64,000 bases of DNA from Cydia pomonella. Its lineage: Eukaryota > Arthropoda > Insecta > Lepidoptera > Tortricidae. Below, in pieces: positions 1-11,437 of the stretch (within the stretch, counting starts at the first letter, position 1; every line of letters begins with the position of its first letter). The position numbers and the translations under genes are program-made. The notes beneath the pieces were generated by a model. The model was not told the DNA's origin. It did no database searches and saw nothing but the letters and a program-made list of their open reading frames with translations. The stretch lies in NCBI RefSeq assembly GCF_033807575.1, contig NC_084716.1, positions 2,790,001-2,854,000 of the forward strand. The letters run 5' to 3'.

Positions 1-1798
1 AGTTTGCCACCGACGTAGTATAATAAAAAAAAGTACCGTTATTTCGTAAGGATCGCAAACCTATTCTTACGCCCTTAATGTATTAATCTAAGAAAAAGTT
101 AAAAAATATTATAAATATATTTTCATCTGTATCCATACATTTTATAATAACAAAAGTCCTTGAACTGACCCTGTCCCATCCAAAACAGTGATATACACTC
201 AAACCCATTGAAACTACTGTTCCGGCCAACAGTTCCTAACTATAAAAGGTGAAGGACTGGCGGACCATTATTTATTAAAAGCGGCGTTTGCCACCCCTAC
301 GACATTTGGGCATAATGAAGTTTTAAATTAAGCGCAGCCCTAACATAGTACTTATTTATATTTCACATCACGGGCCCTAGGGCTGTCCTAACGGCGTACA
401 TATTTAATTTAACCACTTTATTCCGCCATTTAACTTTGGCGAGATTGCGGTTTTAAAAATTAATTATTTCGCGTTGATTGACGACGCGATTCGGTAAAAA
501 CATGCTTACATAATATTCGCAGGTTCAATAGCCGGTAAAACTAAGATTTTAATCATTTTAACTACATATATAATCATAATCCCTCTATGATGCGTAGAAC
601 CGTGCTTTCAGCTCGTTTCATAAAACCACACTCGTATTTTAATGCCTTTCATTATGTAGCAGTCACATAAACCACGTACTATTATAAATATTTTGTAATA
701 ACTTTTGTTTGTCTGGTAGCACTACTTAACTACAAATGGACGATGGACAAACATCTCAGCAATTTTTTATTTATTTTATATTTTTCGTAAAATGTAATAA
801 ATAGCGTTGTTGTAACACGGACATTATATTTAAGTCCACCAAATAATTGAAAATAAATTACATTTCGAATATCGATCGTCTGAGAGAGTAAGTATTTGCG
901 TTTAGTAGCAAATGAATAAACTCATACTAATCACTAATCAATATCTAAATAGGCCCTAAGGAAAGTGTACATGCCCGTAGGGGCCTTATAAGATAAAAAT
1001 AAATTATTGATTATCTCCAAAATGGAGTTAATTAGAATACCGGTTTCTTTAAGAATGTTACTTAATATAACCTCAAAAATGCACCCTAGAAATTAACAGA
1101 CAGAGACAAAACACCGTAGTAGGTTAGCGTGGTATCTATGGTCAGCTAAGAGGGCGCTAATGCAGAATTGTAGTTATTGAATCATTACATGTTGTTGTGC
1201 GACATGCTACACTTAGGTACTGAACGGACTCCTGCGCACGGCTCCACAAGTGGACATTTTCGCTGATCATTGGCCTAGGCTAACGTCCAGGTGCCTCGCC
1301 TATTGTAAGAATGAATTAAATGACCGTACGACAGTGTAAATGACTAGGTAACCGATTAAATGTAATTAAATATGTCTAGCATTACCATAGTAGCAAGTGT
1401 AATTGGTGTAAACCGTTCTTGTGAATAAATATTAATTAAATAATAAATTAATTTTTTTTTAATCAAGGGCAAATGCTTTAAAAAATTTGTCGAAAACTGG
1501 ACTATATTTTGCACTTTACTTACTTGTTTAGTTCGTATTACTGTATACTAAAATTATACTGCTATGGATACCGGTATGCAGGGTAACTATTATACAAAAA
1601 AAAAAAAATTAAAACTACATGTGTGTTTTTATGTTTTCCTATCAAGCAAAAAGTAACCTTTTAGGGTTTTATTTTATTCGGAATGCTTACTGCCTAAAAT
1701 ACATAGGTTAATAGACTTATCTACTAGATGCAAATAACAAGCTTCCACATATATAACACAAATATGAAGGTCTCGAAATAGCCAAATATTACACTATA
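1..1798. other. AT-rich non-coding stretch
   Basis: I see no coding frame, RNA gene or long repeat here. It has short A or T runs (near 1452 and 1598) and one short hairpin (about 951-988, arms built on AGGCCCTA / TAGGGGCCT). Confidence 0.5.
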
Positions 1799-2271
1799 CA
1801 GGGTGATTCATGAGACGTGAGCTGGACTAAGACTACACAATCAGTAAATGTTAATGAATCGTTGACCATCATATTTAAGTAAAACAATCACGCTTTTTAT
1901 CTGTTATTTAACTTTTTCTTAAGGACAAATTTGATTATCTACAATCATGGACACCCTAAAACAATTAATTAACAAAGATAAAACCTCTTTAACCGTTATG
2001 ACAGCACTTTGATTATGAAGAAAATAAAATGTCACACTTGAGTGAGATACGATTTTATAAAAGTAACCACACTCCGATGACATTCAATTTGTCACTTATT
2101 ATGGATAAAACAAAGAGGGTGACCATAAATATCGTAAATAAAATAAAACTCTTTTTTTTTAACAGTAAAAATTAAATTAACGTTAATCTCACAAATACTG
2201 GTACGAAACAGTTGCTAATAATATACCGAATATGCAGGCTTGATCCCGCTCACGTCTCCTGAATCATCCTG
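1799..2271. mobile_element. MITE, 473 bp, with TATA flanks
   Basis: The ends are imperfect inverted repeats: CAGGGTGATTCATGAGACG on the left, and on the right a reverse complement beginning CAGGATGATTCAGGAGACG. The match runs about 30 bp. Both sides are flanked by TATA (1795-1798, 2272-2275), consistent with a 2-4 bp target duplication. The interior is AT-rich with no open frame, so the element is non-autonomous. A TA or TATA target suggests mobilisation by a Tc1/mariner-type transposase, but the superfamily is not proven. Confidence 0.75.
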
Positions 2272-2275
2272 TATA

Positions 2276-2440
2276 AGTAGTGTTCATCGGTCGTATATAG
2301 GTGTGTTTTGGTTGGAGTTTGCGCTTTGAAATAGGTAAATAAATAAATAAATATTGGGGACATCTTATACGGTTCAACCTAGCCCCAAACTAAGCAAACC
2401 TCGTACTATGGGTACTAGGCTAGGTAAACAGTTTTCTTAC
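2276..2440 (-). repeat. SINE/LINE 3'-tail-like fragment
   Basis: An (AAAT)n run at 2337-2353 is followed by GGGGACATCTTATACGG and a stretch ending in GGGTACTAGGC. Read on the minus strand this resembles the 3' part of SINE-A (tail plus conserved block), but it is too divergent to assign firmly. Confidence 0.3.
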
Positions 2441-4149
2441 CAGAACATTTTTTTATGAAATCGGTGGGAACGGAACAACTAACCCCACTATGGGGCAATT
2501 TGTTCCGTCGATTCAAATTCTAACTTACGGCCCGATTCAAGAATGATTAAGACACGTTAAAGGTCTTGGAAAGATCTTTAAAAGATAGATAACTAAACGA
2601 CATGTCAAAAATTGACGTTTATTTCGATTCCGCTGTGATCGCAATAAGATCTATCTACGATATTTCTAACGTCAAAGTGACATTGGTTGCCCAAATCGAG
2701 CTGCTTCTGTCAATTATACGATATACAAACGATATCTAAATGAGAACTTATCTAAACCAGAACTTATCGTTATCGTCACACACCAAATGATTGTGTGTTT
2801 ATTTTTCAACAATACCTATAGAATTCCGTAGGGTAAGTTGTGCCATCATGTTTCTTTTTTTTTCCGTTACTACTCATCTACCATAATGGAAATAACTAAA
2901 ACGGCTCCTGCAATGACATAGTACCCTAATCTTTCGCGACAAATGTAAGGTATACCAATTGCTCCCATGTTTACTTGCGTCACTATTCTCATTGGAACAA
3001 CTTACCCCCGGAACTTTTAGCCCCGTCCTGCCCTATTTACTGTCTTGGCTTTTTCATAGATGTAATTTAAATTTAAACAAATGTAGGCAATCCTCTAAAT
3101 ATGATTAACTTATAGGTTACTATACCAAGGAAAGAAATAAAATTAACTCATTTGTGGTAAACCAAAATCTTTTGTTACTGTGTCTGTTGGTTATGCCTAA
3201 ACAAAAAATATAATTTGTTTCGTAAAAGTTAAGTAGGTTAGCAGGTGACGTTGCGTTATGAAAGCTAATAACTAAAAGCTTGATTACTTGTTATTATAGC
3301 AATTTATTAAACTTGTTGTTCATTATGATTATTTATGCATATGCTTGCGTGTGACAAGCATTATAATTATGGCCAAACGTATTATTTGAAAATGTAAATT
3401 GAAATGATGATTAATTTTGGTGATGGTTGGTTTTAGAGATAATGATAATTCTTGTGAAGATTTGTATTCTATAATAGCTCAGAAAACGCATCTCTGGCTC
3501 CAATGCTGCCACTATTTGACTTAATTTACACATAAATTCAAGTATTGAAGACCCTCTACATCTCTAAGGATAGGATTATATTTTATCTCTGACATTTAGA
3601 GACAGTATACATCTCTAATAAAGTATATCTAGGAGTAAATTCCATCCTAAGACTGCTAATTGCCTTCGTTGAAAATGTTCATGCTTTATTTTTACACATA
3701 ATACGAAATTTCTTGTAAATTAGCGTTTATCCTCGATTAATATCCTTCCGTTCACAATGTTGACAGAATGTCAAATATCAAATGATTTACGAGCATCATT
3801 GTTTGGCGGCTTATTGTATTTTTTACAGCCCGCCAACAAAGGTTTGTAAAAACCGCGACTTACAAAAAATTCGGACCTTTTTAATATCCCCTTTAAGCTT
3901 GGCCGTCTCCTGTCACTTTGCGGGGAAATGGGAAAGATATAACCAAATATTTGCGCTCATTTTTCAGTTTGCGGGCATGAAACGAGCGCGAAAGCAACCC
4001 CACTACCCAATTTGTTCACGAACCGTATTTTATATGATTTACAAATTTACCTATTTATAGGAACATATTAAACTCACCTGATACATTCACATACGTAAAG
4101 AAAGTACCTTATATTTCTTATTCCTTTGTAAATTTAGTTTTAATTAAAT
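2441..4149. other. Non-coding stretch
   Basis: No supported gene. About 2523-2790 has the look of a dispersed repeat (GATCGCAATAAGATC and AGATCTTTAAAAGATAG blocks), and GGAACAACTTACCCC-like motifs recur at 2470-2510, 2830 and 2995-3020. I have no second copy in the window to prove it. An open frame at 3782-4060 has no recognisable product. Confidence 0.35.
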
Positions 4150-4390
4150 GTTACCTAGACCGCTGGAAGTCTAGAGGATAGAGCGTGTGACATTGGATCC
4201 GGAGGTCGCGGGACTCTTGAGTTTAAATATCGGCTCGTACCAATGAAGTTCTTGGAACTTATGTATGTTTGAAATGTCATTTGGTCGATTTTAGGTAAAG
4301 GAAAACATTGTGAGCAAACTGGACTAATCCTAATAAGGCTTAGATTGCACTCAGGGTGGGTCGCTTACGAAACATAGTAAACTAGTGCTC
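4150..4390 (+). repeat. SINE-B copy (tRNA-derived), degraded
   Basis: This is a tRNA-like head with a weak A box near 4160 and TCCGGAGGTCGCGGGA before a degenerate B box. The family body follows: GGAAAACATTGTGAGCAAAC, then GGACTAATCCTAATAAGGC. It matches the copies at 10815 and 13827 with many substitutions, so it is an old copy. Confidence 0.65.
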
Positions 4391-5022
4391 CCCGAGATGA
4401 ATAAGAAAGATGTTGGTAAGTTCTAAATGTGTGGAGACTAGGCCCAAAACACTATCTTCAAAAGAGGCTCGTGGCCAGTAGTAGAATCTATATTCAATAG
4501 GCTTAGTGATGAAGGCAGGCTCGCTAATAGTCATTAGTAAAATATACGTTTTTTTCATGGCCACACCCTTACAGTTTGCGATACAGGCTATCTTGGTACA
4601 AAACGCTTGCCTAATACTTTAAAACGCTGCGTAAAATCTGTTTTCATATGAAATTTATTGCGCAATTTTACTCGATAAATTATAGCAGACATCGTTTGTA
4701 GACATTTTGGTATGGTATATTAAAATATGGTTCTATGAATAATGTCATAGAAATTACATTTTCTATAAATTGTTAGAAGCACAAAGGAATACCGAAGCTA
4801 ACTTATACTTCTTTGATAAAATCTTGTTCAGTTAAAAAGCATTGCAAGGTTAGGTGCTAACATGATAGACGAAATGATCTACAGGCATACTCAGATCGTT
4901 TAACACATCGTTTAGAACTTGTTTAGATACGACCACGTTACCTACAATGCACATTATGTCAACCTTCAACAAAACGTCACTTTTGACACTGACAGATCAG
5001 TACCATATTTTAGTGAGATTTA
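4391..5022. other. Non-coding stretch
   Basis: AT-rich DNA. I see no gene, RNA or repeat that I can support. Confidence 0.4.
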
Positions 5023-5257
5023 GGGCCAGTTGCACCAACCACATTTAGCGGCCTGATCAACGTCAGACAGCAGTGAGGTATGAAACTTCCCATACAACAT
5101 GTAGATTAATTGCATATCAATCTATTATGTCTATGTTAACGCTCTTTACAAATTTACTGTTCCCAGATAAACTTAGGCACTCCGACTTCGCAGTAAGTAG
5201 GGGGTGGGAGTCTATTCCACCAACTTGCAACATTACCGCAAAATATGAAACTGGCCC
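5023..5257. mobile_element. MITE, 235 bp, TA-flanked
   Basis: The left end GGGCCAGTTGCACC and right end GAAACTGGCCC form short terminal inverted repeats, with TA at 5021-5022 and 5258-5259. A 76-codon open frame across it (5073-5303) overruns the right end and is not credible. It is a non-autonomous DNA transposon, probably Tc1/mariner-type given the TA site. Confidence 0.6.
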
Positions 5258-5602
5258 TAAGCTAGCAAGTTTAGTCACTTTGCCGGATCAGGCTACGTTC
5301 TGAACTAAGACCGTTAAATTAAACAGACTGATAATTTCTACTAAACATAAATTTGAAGTAGGTATAAAAAATCAAGTTAAAGCAAGTAAAAAGCGTAGCA
5401 AATGTTTATTATAAAGTACTGGCAGAATGCCAGCGATAAGTAGCTTGCCGCATTAATACTATATATTTTGAATAGGTAGCATTTTTATCTGATCAACTAT
5501 GTGACACTTAGGAAAATGTGGTGACACATTTCAAAGCGCCATGCAAAACTCACGGTCGATCTCAGCTCCGTCAACTTCTTCATATATTTCTTCGTATTTC
5601 AC

Positions 5603-5850
5603 GAGCTGGCTGGCCTAGTGGGTACTGACCCTGCCTATGAAGCCGAGAAGCCGACGGTGCCGGTGCGAAGAGCACGGATATTTGTTCCTGAGTCATTGGT
5701 GTTATCTATGTATTTAAGCATTTATAAATATTCATATATTATATATATCATTGTCTAGGTACCCTCAAGCCACAAGCTTTATTGAGCTTAAGTACAATAG
5801 GACTTAGTCTATTTATGTAATAATGTCCTATAATATTTATTTTTAATGTC
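5603..5850 (+). repeat. SINE-A copy, degraded head
   Basis: The A-box region GGCCTAGTGGGTACTGACCC and the body (GAGCACGGATATTTGTTCCT, then TATATATCATTGTCTAGGTA, then TAATGTCCTATAATATTT) match the better copies at 14536, 56281 and 60728. The B-box region is scrambled (GAAGCCGAGAAGCCGACGG), so this copy is old. Confidence 0.75.
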
Positions 5851-7535
5851 TGTATAATATCCTCGCAACTTTCGAAATTGACTGCTTTTATCATTCACTT
5901 ATCGTTGGTTTCAAAATTAACGTCAAAACTGAAATAGTTTTAGGAAACTAGACCTATTCAGCGATAGTTGGGAAGTGCTCGTACCCAAACTGTTTGCTGA
6001 ATTTAAACCTTAATGGAAGCACATAAGGTACATCAATGGTCAGTTAATAGTGTCAACTAGAGCTGTGGCGAAATGTTACTTCCCTAGTAGTGAACTGTTG
6101 GTGCAAAGTTGCAAGTAGTTTCTTAATGGCCATCGGCAATTTGTGCTTCTGAGTCAAACATTTCCTATGGCTGTTGTGTTGAGCTGTGACTTCAGATGTT
6201 TCCAAACACTGGGCTTGTATATAAAGCATACAAATACAATATAAACATGAATAATAGCAACGTATTATTTTTAAATTCTATACAGCCCACATGGCAATAA
6301 AAATGTACATATCGATATTAAAATGATGTCATTTTGTAACCCGTGTGTCTTGCTCGCGCTAATATATGTACGAAGCAGTACGAGCAAATGATAAATAAAA
6401 TGTATATATTATTATCATTTGTATATCGGAGTGTAAGTTCGAATTGACCTATAATAAAGAAACAAAATATGCTATAAATTCGTTTCTAAGTACCTGCATA
6501 AATTATTTCATTATTTGAGCGGTCGTTGTAGATGTTGCCATTTTATGTACAATATGGTTGCTCGATGGCTGTAACTTACACTTAAGTCTCTCCAATAAAA
6601 GTTATGTAGGTACCATAAGGAACTCCAAAAAAATCTATAAGCCATGCATGAGAAGGGACCACGTGATTCATTGACCTTTTGAACCTGTTCTCAATATGTA
6701 CTGACAGCTAGTACCACGATGACAACGGGTGTCACTACATTATATGAGAACAGGTTCATTCCTGTTTGACAGCTGATTTATTGTGTGACAGCAACAACAG
6801 GGGGGTGAAACGGATCCTTTCGGGCATTCTCGGCTCCGTTTTTTGTGTACCTAATATGATTGCAATAAATGCTGTCTTGTCTTGTTTTGCTTGGCTCAGC
6901 ATTGCTATGAGAAATTATTAGGGTTGGCACAACTTGACGTCCCTTTGCATGCTCAACCACAGAAAATCTAATCTAACTACTTGAACTTTGCCGACCGAAC
7001 CCTGAATAGCCGATTAGGTTAGTTCCATACATTAGAAAGGGACAGCATGATTCGCCCTGAATCGGTGTCAAACTTCAGTTTTCTAGGAAGTTTCTTTTCT
7101 GTACGGTAGTACTACGTATTAGGTACTTATTCTGTGGGGACAGTAACAATATATGTCATTCCTTAAAAGGGGCATTCCATAAGGTATCTCGAATAAACAC
7201 ATTTATTTATTTTACGAGGATTACCCACATTTATTGAACTTTTCAAATCGATGATTATTTTATTATTCGATGAGCATTATTCAAATCTAGTGTGACAGAA
7301 AACAGTAAGTAAGTAAATATTCTTTATTGTGCACCATATAGTTAAAAATAGACAGGAAATGAAAAAACACTTAAAAGTTAGGTAACAACAACAACAAACA
7401 ATTCTAAACCAATTAAATTCAATCAATCAATTATTAGTTAGGTAAACAATTCTATAAGTACCTACAAGTCTTCAGAAAACTCGCATTTGTTATTTAGGGA
7501 AAACTGTAAGAGATTTCGTGGAATGCTCAAAAATA
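5851..7535. other. Non-coding stretch
   Basis: No supported gene. A small hairpin with arms ACCTGTTCTCA (6681-6691) and TGAGAACAGGT (6746-6756) is present. Near 7300-7390 the pattern GTAAGTAAGTAAATATTC-TTTATTG reads on the minus strand as a LINE-type 3' end (AATAAA signal plus short tandem tail), without recognisable coding sequence upstream. Confidence 0.35.
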
Positions 7536-8755
7536 TTGGGTTGGTGCATAAGTTCTTGGACACTCAAACACATTTATTAAAAATATTTTTTATTAATCCA
7601 CAATATAATGACCGTCATGTTCAACAACATGTAACCATCTCTCTGGCAAAGACATTATGCCGTGTTCCCAAAAAGCAGGAGGCTGGTGGTCAAAAAACTC
7701 GGCAATATCGTCTTGGAGTTGTTCATAGTTTTCAAACTTCTTCTTTCTTAGATGTAACTTTAGAGCCCGAAAGAGACAATAGTCCGACGGCGCAATTCCA
7801 GTTTAGCTTTTCCAGAATGTGGTGGACAGACTTCGCAGTATGTGGTCGAGCGTTGTCCTGAAGAAGTGATACAGACAGCCTTTTTGGACGCTTAGTCGCT
7901 ATTTCAGAGGCTAACTTTTCCAGTTGCTCTCCATAAATAGTAGCGTTAATAGTTTGCTTCTCGTCCAACAGTTCCCAATAGAGAATGCCCTGCCAGTCCC
8001 AGAAAACTGATAGCATTATCTTTCGTCCATGACGACCTGGCTTTGGTTCCGTTGGCGCCCTTTCTCCGCGTAGAACCCAATAGGCCTGCCGCGTTTTGTT
8101 GTTGTAGTGAACCCAGGCTGGGGCCTGGGGGATTCGTCGACAGTGACAATGGACCTGAGAAAGTCTTGTCTGTGAGGTTGCAGGAGGAGACTCGCATATG
8201 GTCACGCGTAGTGCGCGCTCGCTGTCTGTCAAAGCGTGGGGTGTCCACCGACTTATTATTTTGTGGTAGCCCATTGCATGCAGGTGCCGAATTATGGTGG
8301 AATGGTCGTACCCAAGTTCCTTCTCCAAGTCCCTGGTAGTCGCATCCGGATGTCTTTCCAAATGTGAGCGTAGAAGGTCTTCGTCGAAGACAACTGGCCG
8401 ACCGGAGCGAGGTTTGTCTTCACAACTCGTATCCCCCTTATCGAAAGACTTAAACCAAATAACTCACTGTGGAATGAGCAATAGTGCCTTGTCCGAACGC
8501 AGTGTTAATTTTCTCGGCCGTTTGCCTTGCACTCGTTCCTAGATTATGCTCGTAAAGCATGATCGCTCGTATTTGACGCGGTTCCATTTTGAACTAAACT
8601 GAACAACTCGGAACGCGCGCGCCCTTTTATACCCCTTGGCGTAAAGCTCCTAGAACATTCTGTAGAATAATAGATTATTCTAGCGTGTAACCGAATAGAA
8701 ACTTAGAAAAAAATTTATGAAATAAAAGTGTCCAAGGATTTATGCACCAACTCAA
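7536..8755 (-). mobile_element. Mariner-family transposon, decayed, 1220 bp
   Basis: The terminal inverted repeats are TTGGGTTGGTGCATAAGTTC on the left and TTGAGTTGGTGCATAAATCC on the right, read inwards. They are flanked by the TA duplication that mariner creates (7534-7535, 8756-8757). The length is typical of mariner (about 1.2-1.3 kb). The transposase runs on the minus strand and is broken, so the copy is immobile by itself, although its ends could still be bound by a transposase supplied elsewhere. Confidence 0.92.
7593..8587 (-). pseudogene. Mariner transposase pseudogene
   Basis: This is a relic of the cut-and-paste transposase of the mariner at 7536-8755. The start (ATG at 8585-8587) leads into MEPRQIRAIMLYEHNLGTSA. 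An extra base near 8461 breaks the frame. The longest remaining open piece (7732-8361) carries the second HTH, WVLRGE and DNARPH, which is the second catalytic Asp region. Around 8100-8190 the reading leaves frame, so the first Asp region (TVDES) lies in another frame. Just before SDYCLFRALKLHL a deletion has removed the usual PPYSPDLAP segment, and with it the third catalytic Asp. The C-terminus, RWLHVVEHDGHYIVD then stop, is the family's usual ending. Assignment to mariner is secure; the subfamily is uncertain. Confidence 0.9.
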
Positions 8756-9136
8756 TAAAAAAAGTACGATCTCTGAAAGTTAGTTAACATTCTTCATAGC
8801 GCTACGTTGACCTTACTTTATTCATAATTTCCTGCACATACCTAGACGACTACTAACTCACATTCGGCCTACAAACTAGCCATTCCCACAAGCACGAAAT
8901 GAAACTGTAGTTATTACACAGACGAGGGTTCTAAGTAAGATTTACATCGGAATCCGTGAGCGGCTTTAAATATTAACTAGCCGCTGTGACAAGGGTGCAA
9001 TGGACTGTCCAGTTGGCAGGCTACGGTGGAAATGGAACTACTGATAAGTAATAGTAGGTCAACGTGGCCAAATCCGTCTTCACCATAAAGGTTTGCAATA
9101 ATTGTATTTAAACTGTCGTGAGACATACTGACATTT

Positions 9137-9336
9137 AACTAATTCTACGGATTCCAGTCACTCGCGCGACATGTTTCGGAGAGCCTAGGTCTCCTTTCTC
9201 AAGCACTAAAAGTACGAGCAGCGTTCACGACGGCCGTGGTTCGTGTACTGTTAGTGCATGAGAAAAGAGACCTAGGCTCTCCGAAACATGTCACGAGTGA
9301 CTAAAAACAAGCGAGTGGAATCCGTAGAATTAGTTA
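9137..9336. repeat. Long imperfect palindrome (ACATGTTTCGGAGAGCC family)
   Basis: The left arm (9137-9209) and right arm (9251-9336) are inverted copies carrying ATTCTACGGATTCC, ACATGTTTCGGAGAGCC and TAGGTCTC. The spacer of about 40 bp is GC-richer. A diverged relative is at 15240-15350. It is probably a foldback MITE, but no clean target duplication is visible. Confidence 0.6.
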
Positions 9337-9363
9337 AATCCGTCTTCGGAAAATTATACACGA

Positions 9364-9832
9364 TTGTTAGGCTAATGGTATGCTGAGACGCAAGCGACGC
9401 AGTTCCACGCAGCGCAGGGCAGAGCAGATTTTGTAAAGTACCTATGGAACATCCTTGAACTGCAGCGTGCGTAGCTAAAGAACATTCCATTTCACCATCG
9501 GACTACCAGACAATCGGCACTTCGGCATCGCTTCATGGTAGGTATTCCACAAATACGCACGAAGCGTTTCGCTTCAACATTCCTTATGCGAACTGCCAAG
9601 GAGTGGAATGCCATGCTCGAGTCTGTGTTTCCGCATGAATACAATCTGAATTTCTTCAAGGCTAGAGTAAATAGGTATCTTATAGGTAAGCGTGCTCCAC
9701 CGTAGACCGCATCATCACATACCATCAGATGTGATCGTGGTCTGCCTAAATCATCCATAAAAAAAAACCATACTTGACACATGCTCTGCCCTGCGTTGCA
9801 TGGAACTGCGTCTCAGCATACGCTTAATCTGA
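9364..9832. repeat. Inverted repeat enclosing a LINE tail
   Basis: The left arm (9364-9426) reads TATGCTGAGACGC...AGTTCCACGCAGCGCAGGGC. The right arm (9781-9832) is its inverse. About 350 bp between them holds the 3' end of a LINE (9487-9775). The simplest reading is a foldback element whose loop received a 5'-truncated LINE. Confidence 0.6.
9487..9705 (+). pseudogene. LINE reverse-transcriptase C-terminus, 5'-truncated
   Basis: There are 73 open codons ending at TAG 9703-9705. They read ...[18 protein letters not shown], then [18 protein letters not shown] and stop. The pattern FL.RTA..WN.L...VFP....L..FK.RV is typical of the extreme C-terminus of CR1/Jockey-like LINE ORF2 proteins. No ATG or catalytic domain remains. 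The 3' UTR continues to about 9775 and ends in AAAAAAAA. Confidence 0.8.
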
Positions 9833-9835
9833 TTT

Positions 9836-10814
9836 TCATCGTCAAAACAGCGTTTGCTTTTAATTTAAGCAGTCAAAAGTAAATGTGCCTCTATTGCCTA
9901 AGGTTGAAGAAAATCGTATATGGAATTTCCGCATGGACCTTACATTTAAATTATCTAGGTGAGCAAAGAGGTAATTGAAGGCTGAGCATCAACTTTAAAT
10001 AAAAGACCTTCGATGTTTCATCTGTTGAGCTAACTTTTAGGCTAACTTTTTATTCCACGGTAAAGAAAACACGTTATGTACAAACGCATATAACGTTACA
10101 CGGTGAACATTGTCTATAAATCGTCTGTCTGTAAACGCAAATGCCAATAAAGAGAAAGTAAACACACAGCCCATCTTGGGCCCTAAAACCAAATAAGGGC
10201 CTAAGAGAGACCCCACACTAGCGTCTTTTGAGCGTCGGCGTCTAGTCAGCGCTATAGAAAATGGCGTCGCTGCGCAGTTGCGCCAACATTGCGTCGAGCA
10301 GCAGCCATAAAGTTGGCTAGAGGTGAGTGAGGTCGCAAGAATGGCGGACCTTTTTGTTATTTCTGACTTAAGTACCTATAACTAAACTATAATTAAGCTA
10401 ATATTGTCCAATAAATAAAGCTAATTACTGAATTGTTTATGTCTAACGACTAAAGTTTTCTAAACTGAGATAGTATATAGTAAATACTCATCAGTATCCA
10501 TTCATTTCTGTTTACCAGCATAAACGTTGAGACGATAAACTTAAGGAAAGTTTTTCACTTAAATCTAGTAGTCAACAACTAACTTAACAACTTTATCTTT
10601 AATTACTATATCATAAGTACTATTATCTGATACCGCTGTTTTGCCTTTTAGTTTTAAATTACAACTATGATTATAACATAAGTAGTAACTACAGCCATCG
10701 TAATATTAAATCTACCAGTTTTATTTTAACTCTGTCAAAGAGTCAAATCAGAATCGATCGTATTAAGCTGGTGCTTTTATGGTTTAATATGATTATTAAA
10801 TATGTATATAAAAA
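9836..10814. other. Non-coding stretch with a GC-richer MITE-like block
   Basis: No gene is supported. At 10208-10330 a GC-rich block (GCGTCTTTTGAGCGTCGGCG ... GCGCTATAGAAAATGGCGTC) contrasts with its AT-rich surroundings. It may be an old MITE, but no clear terminal repeats are visible. Confidence 0.35.
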
Positions 10815-11112
10815 CGCTGGTGGGCTAGTGGTAAGAGCGTGCGACTTTCAATCCGGAGGTCGCGGGATTAAATCAAGAGTTTTTCGAAACGTATGTACAA
10901 AATATGATTTGATATTTACAGAATTCTTATGAAGGAAAACATCGTGAGGAAACCGGACTAATCCCAATAACGCCTAGTTTACCCTCTGAGTTGGAAGGTC
11001 AGATGGCAGTCGCTTTCGTAAAAACTAGTGCCTACGCCAATTCTGGGGATTAGTTGGCAAGTGAACAGCTCGCATGAGCCGCGGCAAAATGCCGGGACAG
11101 CGCGAGGGAGAA
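10815..11112 (+). repeat. SINE-B copy, near full length
   Basis: The tRNA-like head has an A box (TGGGCTAGTGGTAAGAGC) and a B-box region (GGTCGCGGGATTAAATC). The conserved body follows: GGAAAACATCGTGAGGAAAC, CGGACTAATCCCAATAACGC and AGTTGGAAGGTCAGATGGC. It ends in GCATGAGCCGCGGCAAAATG and a GGGAGAAGAA tail. RNA polymerase III transcription is inferred from the boxes. It is not a tRNA gene, because no acceptor-stem pairing is apparent. Confidence 0.8.
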
Positions 11113-11149
11113 GAAATATGGGCATAAAAACCGCAAACTCACTTTTTTA

Positions 11150-11300
11150 CAACGTTTCGCTACATAACGAGGAGCTTCGGTGAGAGCTTCCGACCGACGT
11201 AGAACCTCTCGCCAAACCTCTGCGTCGGAGAACGAAGCTGCTTGTTATGGAGCGAAACATGCCGAGCTATTTTCGCCTTAAAATAAATATGTATAACACG
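11150..11300. repeat. Hairpin repeat (GTTTCGCTCCATAA family)
   Basis: The left arm GTTTCGCTACATAACGAGGA (from 11154) pairs with TTGTTATGGAGCGAAAC (11243-11259). The flank TTTTCGCCTTAAAATAAAT matches the flank of the copies at 15890-16140 and 24390-24940. Confidence 0.6.
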
Positions 11301-11437
11301 TTTAAAGCCATACAAAAAGGGATGCACAATACTCGATTTCTCTTCTCTCTGAACCTTTAACACTATTTGTAAACAAAAAAGCTTATTCCTCACTATCCTG
11401 ACCTCCCCCGCCTTGCAAAGATAAATGTCAGCATCTA

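Noticed and set aside
951..988. Regulatory hairpin or terminator
   Set aside because: Eight-bp imperfect arms in AT-rich eukaryotic DNA; no transcript context.
3782..4060. 92-codon plus-strand frame
   Set aside because: No motif or neighbour support.
7487..7861. 124-codon plus-strand open frame
   Set aside because: Antisense to the mariner transposase relic and crosses the element's end.
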